Part shown: positions 18,399-27,704 of the stretch, in pieces
Layout: each line of letters starts with the position of its first letter
How positions within the stretch are numbered: the stretch's first letter is position 1
From: Sphingomonas sp. So64.6b
GTDB lineage: Bacteria; Pseudomonadota; Alphaproteobacteria; Sphingomonadales; Sphingomonadaceae
Assembly (NCBI RefSeq): GCF_014171475.1
Contig: NZ_CP048817.1
Location: 1,922,001-1,986,000, forward strand
Length of the DNA: 64,000 nt
Direction: 5' to 3'
Translations under genes and position numbers: made by a program
Notes under the pieces: generated by a model
What the model was told of the DNA's origin: nothing
Seen by the model: the letters and a program-made list of their open reading frames with translations, nothing else
Database searches by the model: none

Positions 18399-20936
18399 AT
18401 GAAGAAGTATGAATTGCTTGCCGCGTCAGCGCTTGCCCTGATCTATGCGGTCCCGGCGAATGCCCAGACCGCCGATCCGTCGCCGGCCGCGCAGGACAGT
18501 CAGGCGAGCGATACGAGCGACGACATTATCGTCACCGCGACCAAGCGTGAACAAACGCTGCAAGATGTGCCGATCTCGGTTTCCGTCACTGGTGCAGAAA
18601 CAGTCGAGCGTGCCCAGATCCGCGATCTGATCGACCTTCAATCGGTCGTTCCCTCGCTTAAGGTCGCGCAGTTCAACGCGGTCGGTCAGACCAACTTCAT
18701 TATCCGCGGCTTCGGCAACGGCAACGGCAATGATGGTATCGAGGCTTCTGTCGGCGTGTTTATCGACGGAGTCTACCGCACGCGCACCGCCGCGGCACTC
18801 GACGATCTTCCCGAAATCGAGCGGGTCGAAGTGCTACGTGGCCCGCAATCGACCTTGTTCGGCAAGAACGTGTCGGCCGGCGCGATCAGCATCGTTACCA
18901 AGCGCCCCTCGTTCGACTGGGGTGGCAAGGCCGAAATCAGCGTCGGCAACTACAGCCTGATGCAGACCAGGGCCACGGTTACCGGTCCGTTGACCGATAC
19001 CATCGCGTTTCGTCTGTCGGGCAGCGTGAATGAGCGCGAGGGTTATTTCAAAAACCTGACCACGGGCAGTGATGTCAACAATCGCAATCGCTGGTCGGTG
19101 CGCGGCGACATTCTGTTTGAACCATCGTCCGATTTCTCGGTCCGCATCATCGGCGACTACAATCTCATCAAAGAACGCTGCTGCGGCGTCTCCTCGATCC
19201 TGAACGGCCCGGCGACCCAATTCATCGGTGCGCCCCGACCGTTCGGTCTCGGCGCGCCGATTTCGGATACGACGCGGGTGTTCGACCGTAATGTCATTTT
19301 CAATACCGACCCAAAGAACCGGCTGGTCGGCAAGGGCGTCAGCGGGCAGATCGACTGGAATGTGGGCTTCGCCAAGCTGACTTCGATCACCGCCTATCGC
19401 GATCAGGTCAACCAATCGCAGCAGGACATCGATTTTACCGGCGCCGATATTTCCAACAATACTACGGCCAATCACATCCAGACCTTCACACAGGAACTGC
19501 GCCTGGCGTCCAATGGCGATGGCCCGCTCAGCTGGCTCATCGGTGGCTTCTATCAGGATGAGAAAGTCGATACCGGCCGCGACATTCGCTACGGTAACGA
19601 CATCCGCGCCTACGCCGACGGCCTGTCCGGTCAGGTGCCGGCGGCCTTGCTCGGCGCGCTCCCGCCGCCACTTCGGAACGCTATAGCTGGCCGTTCGAAC
19701 ATTTTTGCACTCGAATTCCTGCAAAGCCTGGTCACACCGTCGATTGTTCCAGGACGGACCTATTTTCAGCCCGGACAGGGAATTTCGGATCGCTACAAAC
19801 TTAAGCAGCGCTCCTATTCGCTCTTCGGCCAGGTTGATTTCGAAATCACTGATAGGCTGACCGTCACCGGCGGTCTCGCCTATCTCAATGATCGCAAAAA
19901 GGCACAGTCCTTCGTCACGCTCCAGGATCCGTTCTCGTCGCTCAACTTGCTGGCCATACCGCAGTTCCCGCCTATCGGCTTGCCGGGCAACCTGTACGGA
20001 GCGCTTGGCGCGCTGCAATTCTTCTATGGGACCAATTCGCCCAACCACGGGCCGGTCAACTATCCCAATGCCAACGAGGACGGTATTTTGACGGGTGATA
20101 AATTCACCTATGCCGGTCGTCTTGCGTATGATTTTGGCGTGGTAAATGCCTATGTCAGCTACTCGACTGGCTGGAAGGCCGGCGCATATAACCTGTCTTC
20201 GGACAGCCGCCCGCCAAACAACATTGGTATTGGGCGTACCGCCGATCCGGAGGAAGTGACGGTCTACGAAGCTGGCCTGAAGGCCAAGTTCCGCGGCGGT
20301 TACTTTAACCTCGCGGTGTTCAAGCAGGAGATCAAGGGGTTCCAGTCCAATGCCTTTACTGGCCTTGGCTACAGCTTGGTCAACGCGGGCAAGGAATCGG
20401 TGCGCGGGTTCGAAGTCGATGCGGCGTATAACCCCGCACCCTTCCTGTCGTTGACCGGCGCAGTAACCTACCTCGATCCGAAATATGACTCCTTCACCGG
20501 CGCAGCCTGCGTGAATTACGATACGGCCAGATGCCCGCTCAACCCACTGACAGGCACACGCCCTTCCCTCCGCGACCTGACAGGCGACGCGCCCGCCGGT
20601 ATTCCAAAGTGGAGCTTTTCGACATCGGCAACGCTGTCTCACGACCTCGCCGATGGCATCAACGCCTATATCCGCGGGGAGTATGACTATACCAGCAAGA
20701 CTCAGCTGACCGAGACGACCCCGCCAGAAATCGGAACCTGGGGAACCAACAACGTCAACGCCAGCATCGGCGTCACGTTCGTCAACGCCAAGCTGGAAGT
20801 GATGGGCTGGGCGCGTAACCTGACCAACAACAACTCACTGATCGCGACCTTCCCGACAGTGGCGCAGGATGGTAGCTATAGCGGCTATCCCAACCAGCCA
20901 CGCACTTACGGCATGACGTTCCGTAAGTCGTTCTGA
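18399..20936 (+). CDS. TonB-dependent receptor
   Basis: 845 residues from the ATG at 18399 after a strong AGGAGGGG; an in-frame extension to 18312 is not needed. A signal peptide ending in PANAQ is followed by a TonB box (DDIIVTATKRE), a plug domain (LIDLQSVVPSLKV, FIIRGFGNG, VEVLRGPQSTLFGKN) and a 22-strand barrel ending in the outer-membrane C-terminal Phe (KSF). Substrate is unknown; no transporter or enzyme gene is adjacent and it ends at a strong terminator, so it is expressed alone. Confidence 0.93.
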   Translation: MKKYELLAASALALIYAVPANAQTADPSPAAQDSQASDTSDDIIVTATKREQTLQDVPISVSVTGAETVERAQIRDLIDLQSVVPSLKVAQFNAVGQTNFIIRGFGNGNGNDGIEASVGVFIDGVYRTRTAAALDDLPEIERVEVLRGPQSTLFGKNVSAGAISIVTKRPSFDWGGKAEISVGNYSLMQTRATVTGPLTDTIAFRLSGSVNEREGYFKNLTTGSDVNNRNRWSVRGDILFEPSSDFSVRIIGDYNLIKERCCGVSSILNGPATQFIGAPRPFGLGAPISDTTRVFDRNVIFNTDPKNRLVGKGVSGQIDWNVGFAKLTSITAYRDQVNQSQQDIDFTGADISNNTTANHIQTFTQELRLASNGDGPLSWLIGGFYQDEKVDTGRDIRYGNDIRAYADGLSGQVPAALLGALPPPLRNAIAGRSNIFALEFLQSLVTPSIVPGRTYFQPGQGISDRYKLKQRSYSLFGQVDFEITDRLTVTGGLAYLNDRKKAQSFVTLQDPFSSLNLLAIPQFPPIGLPGNLYGALGALQFFYGTNSPNHGPVNYPNANEDGILTGDKFTYAGRLAYDFGVVNAYVSYSTGWKAGAYNLSSDSRPPNNIGIGRTADPEEVTVYEAGLKAKFRGGYFNLAVFKQEIKGFQSNAFTGLGYSLVNAGKESVRGFEVDAAYNPAPFLSLTGAVTYLDPKYDSFTGAACVNYDTARCPLNPLTGTRPSLRDLTGDAPAGIPKWSFSTSATLSHDLADGINAYIRGEYDYTSKTQLTETTPPEIGTWGTNNVNASIGVTFVNAKLEVMGWARNLTNNNSLIATFPTVAQDGSYSGYPNQPRTYGMTFRKSF

Positions 20937-20974
20937 TCCGGCGGAAAAGCGGGCTTGCCCGCCCCTCACCAAAC

Positions 20975-21008
20975 AAAACCCCCGGCGTGCGCACGCCGGG
21001 GGTTTTTT
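20975..21008. terminator. Bidirectional intrinsic terminator
   Basis: Perfect 12-bp stem CCCCCGGCGTGC / GCACGCCGGGGG (20979-21002), preceded by AAAA and followed by TTTTTT. It lies between the convergent TonB receptor and alcohol dehydrogenase genes and can serve both. Confidence 0.93.
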
Positions 21009-21044
21009 GTTCAGTGGGCTTCACAGCCTTCGGTCATCGTCGAT

Positions 21045-22151
21045 TCAATAAACCACCACGCTGCGGATACTCTCCCCCGCATGCATCAGGTCGAAGCCCT
21101 TGTTGATTTCCTCGAGGCTCAGCACATGGGTGATCATCGGGTCGATCTCGATCTTGCCGTTCATGTACCAGTCGACGATCTTGGGCACGTCGGTGCGCCC
21201 CTTGGCGCCGCCGAACGCGGTACCGCGCCAGTTGCGTCCGGTGACCAGCTGGAACGGCCGCGTGGCGATCTCCTTGCCCGCTTCGGCCACGCCGATGATG
21301 ATGCTGGTGCCCCAGCCGCGATGGCATGCCTCCAGCGCCTGGCGCATCACCGTCGTGTTGCCGGTGCAGTCGAACGTATAGTCCGCCCCGCCATCGGTCA
21401 GCGCGACGAGATGCGCGACGATGTCACTCACGTCCTTCGGATTGACGAAATGGGTCATGCCGAACTTGCGGCCCCATTCCTCGCGATCCGGGTTGATATC
21501 GACACCGATGATCATCCCTGCCCCCGCCATCCGCGCGCCCTGGAGCACGTTGAGGCCGATCCCGCCGAGGCCGAACACGATGACATTGTCGCCGACCTGG
21601 ACCTTAGCGGTGTTGACCACCGCGCCGACGCCGGTGGTCACGCCGCAGCCGATATAACAGCTGGTCTGGAACGGCGCGTCCTCACGGATCTTCGCCACCG
21701 CGATCTCGGGCAGCACGGTGAAGTTCGAAAAGGTCGAACAGCCCATATAGTGGAAGATCGTCTCGCCCTTATAGCTGAAGCGGCTGGTGCCGTCGGGCAT
21801 CAACCCTTTCCCTTGCGTGGCACGGATCGCGGTGCACAAATTGGTCTTTCCGCTGAGGCACGACTTACACTGGCGGCATTCAGGCGTGTAGAGCGGGATG
21901 ACGTGATCGCCCGGCTTCACGCTAGTCACGCCCGCGCCGACCTCGCGCACGACTCCGGCGCCTTCGTGCCCCAACACACTGGGAAACAGCCCTTCCGAAT
22001 CGAGTCCGTCGAGCGTGTAGGCATCGGTATGGCAGATTCCGGTCGCCATGATCTCGACCAGAACTTCACCCGCTTTGGGTCCTTCTAGGTCGAGTTCGAC
22101 GATCTCCAGCGGCCTCTTGGCCTCGAATGCAACAGCGGCGCGGGTCTTCAT
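21045..22151 (-). CDS. frmA: S-(hydroxymethyl)glutathione dehydrogenase, class III alcohol dehydrogenase
   Basis: Oxidises the glutathione adduct of formaldehyde with NAD+. 368 residues, a zinc-dependent medium-chain dehydrogenase with [15 protein letters not shown], the structural-zinc Cys cluster ([15 protein letters not shown]), the catalytic-zinc Cys in ATGICHTD and the Rossmann motif VFGLGGIGL. It is a single-gene unit. In a bacterium that demethylates methoxyaromatics it could help clear formaldehyde, but no operon link to the lig genes exists here. Confidence 0.94.
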   Translation of the reverse strand: MKTRAAVAFEAKRPLEIVELDLEGPKAGEVLVEIMATGICHTDAYTLDGLDSEGLFPSVLGHEGAGVVREVGAGVTSVKPGDHVIPLYTPECRQCKSCLSGKTNLCTAIRATQGKGLMPDGTSRFSYKGETIFHYMGCSTFSNFTVLPEIAVAKIREDAPFQTSCYIGCGVTTGVGAVVNTAKVQVGDNVIVFGLGGIGLNVLQGARMAGAGMIIGVDINPDREEWGRKFGMTHFVNPKDVSDIVAHLVALTDGGADYTFDCTGNTTVMRQALEACHRGWGTSIIIGVAEAGKEIATRPFQLVTGRNWRGTAFGGAKGRTDVPKIVDWYMNGKIEIDPMITHVLSLEEINKGFDLMHAGESIRSVVVY

Positions 22152-22295
22152 CGATCATCCTTTCAGGCATGCCGGGACCAGATGCCGCGATGACCGCGAC
22201 GATGCAAGCGTGTGGCGATGGCGGGCCCGAAAGTGGCGGAAATGCAACCAAAACTGCCGCTCCGCGCTTGTCCTGGTTCAATCGAGAGACGGCAC

Positions 22296-22498
22296 ATGGC
22301 GAGCGTGAAAACGGGCGACAAGGTCAGCTGGAAATCGCATGCCGGCACCGCCCATGGCACGGTGGTCAAGAAACAGACCAGCGACACCAGGATCAAGGTC
22401 ATCAGGTTCGTGCGACGAAGGATGATCCACAATACATCGTAGAGAGTGACAACGGCGGAAAGGCGGCGCACAAGGAGGGCGCGCTGAAGAAGGCGTGA
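22296..22498 (+). pseudogene. DUF2945 protein gene with an apparent -1 frameshift
   Basis: From the ATG at 22296 the first 34 codons encode a DUF2945 start (VKTGDKVSWKSHAGTAHGTV, then TSDTRIK). The homologous C-terminal part (VRATKDDPQYIVE ... KEGALKKA) continues in another frame to the TGA at 22496-22498. Restoring one G in AAGGTCAT near 22396 joins the halves into a normal-length protein of about 67 residues. As written, the first frame ends at 22442. Either a real mutation or an assembly error. It lies next to a SWIB-domain gene. Confidence 0.75.
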
Positions 22499-22538
22499 AT
22501 CGATGTCGGCTTGAACGGCACATCAGGAAGGACTTTAT

Positions 22539-22802
22539 ATGGCGACGACCCCCACCAAGACCGGCGGCATCCATGCACCGGTGCAGCCCTCGCCCGAGCT
22601 CGGCGCGATCGTCGGCAACGACAAGCTGCCCCGCAGCCAGGTGATCAGCAAGGTCTGGGAATACATCAAGGCGAACAACCTCCAGAACCCTGCCAACAAG
22701 CGCGAGATTCTGGCCGACGAAAAGCTGAAGAAGGTTTTTGGTCGCGACAAGTGCACGATGTTCGAAATGAACAAGTACATCGCGCAGCACGTCAAGGCGT
22801 GA
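22539..22802 (+). CDS. SWIB/MDM2-domain protein
   Basis: 87 residues after the ribosome binding site AGGAAGGA. Residues about 28-85 form a SWIB/MDM2 fold (LPRSQVISKVWEYIKANNLQ, then EKLKKVFG and the C-terminal helix FEMNKYIAQHV). Small stand-alone SWIB proteins occur in alphaproteobacteria and in chlamydiae; their role is unsettled, possibly chromatin-like or DNA-topology related. Followed by hairpins that may end transcription. Confidence 0.85.
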   Translation: MATTPTKTGGIHAPVQPSPELGAIVGNDKLPRSQVISKVWEYIKANNLQNPANKREILADEKLKKVFGRDKCTMFEMNKYIAQHVKA

Positions 22803-22844
22803 TCGACCGCCGCGGATGCTCACGCATCGGCGGTAATCGAACAA

Positions 22845-22882
22845 GATCGGGCCCGGACAGTTTGCGCTGCCCGGGCCCGATC
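22845..22882 (+). terminator. Long GC hairpin after the SWIB gene
   Basis: Perfect 12-bp arms GATCGGGCCCGG and CCGGGCCCGATC, with an extra CAG/CTG pairing inside the loop. No T-tract follows, so termination is likely but unproven. A second imperfect hairpin (CCGCCG...CGGCGG, 22807-22834) sits just before it. Confidence 0.6.
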
Positions 22883-22980
22883 CATGTCCGGCGCCGGTAG
22901 TGCGTCCATCCGTGACATCGACCAAATTGCCTCAGCGACGATTGACCGCTCCGGCGCCGTCGCTTACCAACCGCCACCGT

Positions 22981-23057
22981 GCCCCCGTAGCTCAGCCGGA
23001 TAGAGCAACGGTTTCCTAAACCGTAGGCCGCGTGTTCGAATCTCGCCGGGGGCACCA
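22981..23057 (+). tRNA. tRNA-Arg (anticodon CCT)
   Basis: Acceptor arm GCCCCCG pairs with CGGGGGC; D-arm GCTC/GAGC; anticodon stem ACGGT/ACCGT around loop TTCCTAA, giving anticodon CCT at 23015-23017 (reads AGG); T-loop TTCGAAT; CCA is encoded. One T:T mismatch is present in the T-stem. tRNA-Arg(CCT) genes are often integration sites, but no integrase or att repeat was found next to it. Confidence 0.95.
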
Positions 23058-23206
23058 CCCTGAATCCTCGTGACCCAGCCAAACCCGAGACCCAGAGCCG
23101 CGAGGCGGCAACCTCTCCGGACTAAAAAACTGGCCTCCTATGGGCAGCGAACAATATATCCGCCGCACAATTGACAACGAAGGACAATTTCGCCACCGAC
23201 CTGAAC

Positions 23207-24229
23207 ATGGCGCGTGGCGAGAAACGTTCAACGATTATCGACGTCGCCAAGCTGGCGCATGTGTCGCCCAAAAGCGTATCGCGCGTCTTCAATGATGAGC
23301 CGCACATTTCGCCGGCGCTGCGTAAAAAGGTGCTCCATGCAGCCAAGGAGCTCAATTATCACCCCAATGTTCTCGCTCAAGGCCTGGTTCGGCGCCAATC
23401 ATACCTTATTGGTTTGATCTATGAAAAACCGAGTCCGAGCTATGTGGTGGAACTACAGCGGGGCGCGCTCGAACGATTGCATGGCGAACGTTACCGTCTG
23501 ATCGTTCTCCCGGTTGAATCCGTCATGGATCGCCCGCGCGAAGTGGTTAGCCTGGTACGATCAGCGGCGCTTGACGGTGTCATCCTCGCGCCGCCGGCGT
23601 CGGACCACCCTGATATTATCGAAGGCCTTTCCAACGCGGGTATTCCATTCGCGCGAATTGCTCCGCAGTCGCAGCTTGAAATCGGGTTGTCGACGGCGAT
23701 GGACGATGTCGCGGCGGCTCGCGAGATGGCCGAATATGTCATCGGCCTCGGCCACCGGACAATCGCTATTATCGTCGGCGATCCCACCCATGCCGCGAGC
23801 GCTCAGCGCCTGATCGGTTATCATCAGGCATTCGACGCCAATGGCGTACCACGGCTTCCGGAGCTGGTCGAAACCGGCGATTTCAGCTTTGAATCGGGAT
23901 ATGAGGCAACCAAGCGTCTCCTGTCACGCAAGCTGCGCCCGACCGGCATCTTAGCGCAGAATGACGACATGGCGGTCGGCGCCATGTCGGCAGCGCGCGA
24001 GCTTGGATTTGATGTTCCGGCCGATCTGACTGTCGTCGGCTTCGACGATTCCGAAATCGCTCGCATGATATGGCCGCGCCTGACGACGGTCCGGCAACCG
24101 ATCGTGGAAATGGCCAAGACGGCCGCTGACATGCTGTTGCGCGACCTGGCAGGCGAAGACCCGGGCCCAATGGTCATTCATGCGCACCAACTCATCGAGC
24201 GACTGACGGCTGCGCCGCCACCGGCCTAA
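23207..24229 (+). CDS. LacI-family transcriptional regulator of the adjacent sugar locus
   Basis: 340 residues from the ATG at 23207; a TTG at 23171 would add 12 residues. The N-terminal LacI helix-turn-helix (IIDVAKLAHVSPKSVSRVFN) and hinge helix (NYHPNVLAQGLVRR) are followed by a periplasmic-binding-like sugar domain with GYEATKRLL and VVGFDDSEIARM. It most likely represses the TonB receptor and GH3 genes downstream through the TGTCAACGTTGTCA-type sites at 27578 and 27640. The half-site TTGACAACG at 23171-23179, just before the start, could mean autoregulation. Confidence 0.88.
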   Translation: MARGEKRSTIIDVAKLAHVSPKSVSRVFNDEPHISPALRKKVLHAAKELNYHPNVLAQGLVRRQSYLIGLIYEKPSPSYVVELQRGALERLHGERYRLIVLPVESVMDRPREVVSLVRSAALDGVILAPPASDHPDIIEGLSNAGIPFARIAPQSQLEIGLSTAMDDVAAAREMAEYVIGLGHRTIAIIVGDPTHAASAQRLIGYHQAFDANGVPRLPELVETGDFSFESGYEATKRLLSRKLRPTGILAQNDDMAVGAMSAARELGFDVPADLTVVGFDDSEIARMIWPRLTTVRQPIVEMAKTAADMLLRDLAGEDPGPMVIHAHQLIERLTAAPPPA

Positions 24230-24391
24230 GCGTCAGATCGGTAATCTAGCGCGAGAACAGTTCGGGAGTTTCGAAGCGGCACCGCTTCGATTTGGGCATC
24301 GGTCGATGCTCACTTCATTCGAATTATCCGAAGCCAACTTGCCCATTGTCGGACACGAATATCGTCACGGATTTGAGCACGGCACAAGACA

Positions 24392-24420
24392 GCGGCGACC
24401 CTTCAATGAAGGGCCGCCGC
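24392..24420 (-). terminator. Hairpin terminating the leftward TonB receptor gene
   Basis: Arms GCGGCGACCCTTC (24392-24404) and GAAGGGCCGCCGC (24408-24420) match at 12 of 13 positions around an AAT loop, 20 bases beyond the receptor stop. The following leftward sequence is only moderately T-rich. Confidence 0.6.
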
Positions 24421-24439
24421 CTAATCCAAAAACATCAGA

Positions 24440-27400
24440 TCAGAAGTTGAATTTCACGCCGCCATAAACCCGCCTTGAGCCGGACTCGTAGCGGAAGGGC
24501 AGTTCGGGAAATTGCAGATAAACGCGAGTGTCGGCTTTGGCGATGTTGATCGCCTCAGCAAATATCTCGAAATTCTTGGTCAGTTTATAGCTGATCTGCC
24601 CGTCCAGCTGACCATAGGATTTCTGAAAAATGCCGAGATTCCGCGTTACTGCTCCGTCGGCAAATCCGAAATTCCCCAGATATTGCTTGGAACGCCAGCT
24701 GTACGAGGCGCGCGCGGCGAAACCATATTTCTCGAAATAGAGCTGGCCGTTAGCCGAATGCTTCGACACGCCCGGCAAAGGCAATTTGTCATCGAAGTCG
24801 GTGCTAAAATTGGTGCTGGTGTCCGAGAAGGTATAGTTCGCGGTAAAGCCAAAGCCGAAATCAAAGCCATATTGCGCCGCGATCTCGAAGCCTTTGACCC
24901 GACCGCCCGATCCGTTCGCGGGCTGCGAAACCGGCCCCAGCCTGCCGCCGGCCTGGTCGTTCACGAACACAGCGACCGTTTCGTTGACGATGAAGCTGTC
25001 GACTTCCTTCCAGAACAGGCCCGCGGACAATAGACCCTGGCTTCCGAAATAATGTTCGAAGCCGAGGTCGAACTGATAAGCGCGGAATGGATCGAGATCG
25101 GCGTTTCCGCGGCTGCCGTTGGTGAATTTGAACAGATTATCGATCGGGTCGCGCGTAAATTGGGTAGCGAAACCCTGCCCGAGCGATACGAGCGGTTGGC
25201 GGGCAACGACGCGTGCCGCCGAAAAGCGGATCTTGTCGCCATCGCGCACATCGAACACCGCGTTCACGCTGGGCAGGAAATCCGTGTAGCGCCGAACCAC
25301 CGTGGCGGTCGTGAAATCGCGCAGCACGCCATTCCAGCTGTCCGTTCCCCAATAGCTGGGATCGGCGTTGGCGGGCTGGTTCTGGTCGATGGTCAAATTG
25401 GTGTTTACGAGACGGAGGCCGACATTGACATGATAGGGATCGTCGGTCCCGCCCATGTCGGCCATGATATAGCCCGACTTCGTCTCCTCCTTGACCCGAT
25501 AGGTCTGCAACGGATCGTTAAAGAAGGTGAACGGAGTGTCGGGATAGAGCGACTGAATCCATTGCAGGGCATTGGTCATCTGGGACCGGTTGGCCACTAG
25601 GACCGTATCGCCCGGGACATGGCCGCCGCCTCCAAAATGAGTGATCGCCTCGACCCGCCCGGGATTGCTGATCAGGGTCGCGTAGGGCGTAATCAATGCC
25701 GGCGAATTGCCGAAGCGAGTGCATCCCGCAAAGGCGGCGGGTCTGTTTACTTCAGGCAGATCGCAGATTTTAAAACCGATCGCCCCATCCTGAAAATAGC
25801 CATAGGGCGTCCAGTTATACGAGAAACCCGCAACCCGGTTGGCAGCGGGGATCGCGGTCGCATCGAGTTCGCCCCTGCCGCTATAGTCGGCGAGATAGCG
25901 GCCCGAAGTGAAATCGACCGTGCGTTGCCCGTATCGGAAGCCTGCGCTCAACGTGATGGTATTCGTATTGCCGTTATCAACGTCATAGGCGAAGTCTGCA
26001 CGGATCGAATGCCCCTTGATATCGGACCGGTCGCCAAAGGCCCAATGCGATTTGAAGAAGCCATAGGCCGGATTATTGAACAGGTCCTGCGGGCTGCCCG
26101 CACCGATGCCGAAGCTCGGAAAATCGCCGTTGCGATAGGTGAAATCAAACGTCGCCGGCGCTGCGGCGTTTGGTATGAACCCCGGCTGCGGTCCCGAAGT
26201 GCCCGGGCCGCGAACGCCATAAGCGGTGTAGCGCACGTCGTTATTCGCCACTTCGCGGTTCATCTTGGACGCTGAATAATCGGCCATGATCGATGCGCGG
26301 AAATTGGTGTCATTGTCCCAGTCGACTTTAAACTGGAGGTTGTCCGATTTGATATTCGAGACATCGACGAACGAGATGGCTTCGGCTGATTGCGCGCGGA
26401 CAGTCCCTTCGAGCAGGACGCCGTTGTTGTTGATATTATAATTGCCGATCAGCCCCTGTGATTCACCCTGGCCGAACGGGAATTTGACCGACGCTTCGCG
26501 CGTATCGATTTTCAGATCCGACCGAAAATATTGCGCGCTGACTTCAAGTTCGTCGGTGGGTCTGAAATTGACTCCCAATGACGCGCCCCAGCGCCGGCGA
26601 TACTGATCGCGGTCGGTAATATAGCGATACTCGGGCGCATAATAATTGGTCGGGACGGTCGCCGTGTCGCGGCGTCCACCAGCAAATGCCCAGTTGCCGC
26701 GATTGTCGCCGCCCAGGACGTTGACGTGATTGTTGGTCTTTTCATAGCTGAACGACGCGATGATCCCGAAACGATCGTTGAAATTATACCCCAGCACGGC
26801 TGCGCCGGCAGGCTTCCATCCGTCGATTTCGCTGCCCTGGCTCATCTTCAAATTGCCGCCTACCGTGAGGCCTTCTTTGAGATCGAGCGGGTTGCGGGTC
26901 TTCAGATTGACGATGCCGCCCAGGCCACCTTCGAGGAGCGAGGCGTTGGGCGATTTGAAGACCTCGATACCTCCGATCAGTTCCGACGGAATGCCCTCAA
27001 GGCTGTCGTTGCGGTTATAATTACCCTCGCCGACCTTGTAGACTTCGAGTCCGCTGACAAAAAGTTCGCCGTTCAGCAGCGTCACATTCTGTTCGAGACC
27101 GCGAATACGGACCTTTGATCCCTGTCCATTTTCGCGATCGATCTGAATTCCGGGAAGACGCTGCAGCGATTCGGCGACATTCTGGTCGGGGAATTTCCCG
27201 ATATCTTCGGCCGTTACCGACTCGATGATCAGGTTGGAATCGCGCTTGGCGTTCAATGCGTTCTGCAGCGATGCGCGAAAACCGGTTACGACGATGTCGT
27301 CGCCGGCACCCTCTTCAACAGTCTGACCTGCGCCCTCTTCAACCGCCTGTTCGGACTGCGCGAATGCAGGTGAACCCACCAATCCCAGGACCAGAACTGA

Positions 27401-27448
27401 AGCCGCCGCCAGCAGCATTCTCCGGTGATGCAAAGTCTTGCTGATCAT
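24440..27448 (-). CDS. TonB-dependent receptor, probable oligosaccharide uptake
   Basis: 1002 residues from the ATG at 27448, chosen for the Shine-Dalgarno GGGAGGA eight bases ahead and the signal peptide that then follows (LLAAASVLVLGLVGSPAFA). A TonB box (DDIVVTGFRASLQ), plug with VTAEDIGKFPDQNVAESLQR and IRGLEQN, and a long barrel ending in KFNF. The plug sequence is of the large carbohydrate-type receptors found in Caulobacter and Xanthomonas. It is divergent from a GH3 gene and lies next to a LacI regulator, so import of a beta-linked oligosaccharide is inferred. Confidence 0.92.
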   Translation of the reverse strand: MISKTLHHRRMLLAAASVLVLGLVGSPAFAQSEQAVEEGAGQTVEEGAGDDIVVTGFRASLQNALNAKRDSNLIIESVTAEDIGKFPDQNVAESLQRLPGIQIDRENGQGSKVRIRGLEQNVTLLNGELFVSGLEVYKVGEGNYNRNDSLEGIPSELIGGIEVFKSPNASLLEGGLGGIVNLKTRNPLDLKEGLTVGGNLKMSQGSEIDGWKPAGAAVLGYNFNDRFGIIASFSYEKTNNHVNVLGGDNRGNWAFAGGRRDTATVPTNYYAPEYRYITDRDQYRRRWGASLGVNFRPTDELEVSAQYFRSDLKIDTREASVKFPFGQGESQGLIGNYNINNNGVLLEGTVRAQSAEAISFVDVSNIKSDNLQFKVDWDNDTNFRASIMADYSASKMNREVANNDVRYTAYGVRGPGTSGPQPGFIPNAAAPATFDFTYRNGDFPSFGIGAGSPQDLFNNPAYGFFKSHWAFGDRSDIKGHSIRADFAYDVDNGNTNTITLSAGFRYGQRTVDFTSGRYLADYSGRGELDATAIPAANRVAGFSYNWTPYGYFQDGAIGFKICDLPEVNRPAAFAGCTRFGNSPALITPYATLISNPGRVEAITHFGGGGHVPGDTVLVANRSQMTNALQWIQSLYPDTPFTFFNDPLQTYRVKEETKSGYIMADMGGTDDPYHVNVGLRLVNTNLTIDQNQPANADPSYWGTDSWNGVLRDFTTATVVRRYTDFLPSVNAVFDVRDGDKIRFSAARVVARQPLVSLGQGFATQFTRDPIDNLFKFTNGSRGNADLDPFRAYQFDLGFEHYFGSQGLLSAGLFWKEVDSFIVNETVAVFVNDQAGGRLGPVSQPANGSGGRVKGFEIAAQYGFDFGFGFTANYTFSDTSTNFSTDFDDKLPLPGVSKHSANGQLYFEKYGFAARASYSWRSKQYLGNFGFADGAVTRNLGIFQKSYGQLDGQISYKLTKNFEIFAEAINIAKADTRVYLQFPELPFRYESGSRRVYGGVKFNF

Positions 27449-27577
27449 TTCTATCCTCCCAACCGCATCTTGGCGTGCGGATATGAACGTCTGTGGCGCG
27501 GGACGACGCGGCCCGGCGAAATCCGACAAGCAGACTCGCGGCCCATCAAACCCCACGCACTTTTTGTTGCATAAGCT

Positions 27578-27591
27578 TGTCAACGTTGTCA
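27578..27591. promoter_or_regulatory. Candidate LacI-family operator 1
   Basis: TGTCAACGTTGTCA: six of seven base pairs are symmetric about a central CG, typical of LacI-family sites. It lies 130 bases ahead of the leftward receptor ATG, in the shared control region with GH3. Confidence 0.65.
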
Positions 27592-27639
27592 AATAATGTT
27601 TCATATTACTGCCAATACGGGTCATTTTCAGCTTAACCC

Positions 27640-27653
27640 TGTCAAGGTTGTCA
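27640..27653. promoter_or_regulatory. Candidate LacI-family operator 2
   Basis: TGTCAAGGTTGTCA differs from site 1 at one base. The centres of the two sites are 62 bp apart, close to six helical turns, which would suit cooperative binding or looping. It lies 52 bases ahead of the GH3 start. Confidence 0.6.
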
Positions 27654-27704
27654 GCCCTGACTCGCTTGCAAATGACGTACAATGACAGCTCGGGGTGTGA
27701 CTTT

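Noticed and set aside
18834..20642. 602-codon open frame on the minus strand
   Set aside because: Antisense to a well-conserved TonB receptor; no start context and no recognisable domain.
22981..24229. Genomic island inserted at tRNA-Arg(CCT)
   Set aside because: No integrase, no direct repeat of the tRNA 3' end seen downstream, and no obvious change of base composition in the sugar locus.
27449..27682. 78-residue N-terminal extension of the carbohydrate TonB receptor
   Set aside because: It would bury the signal peptide and run through both LacI-type operators; ATG 27448 has a strong Shine-Dalgarno sequence.
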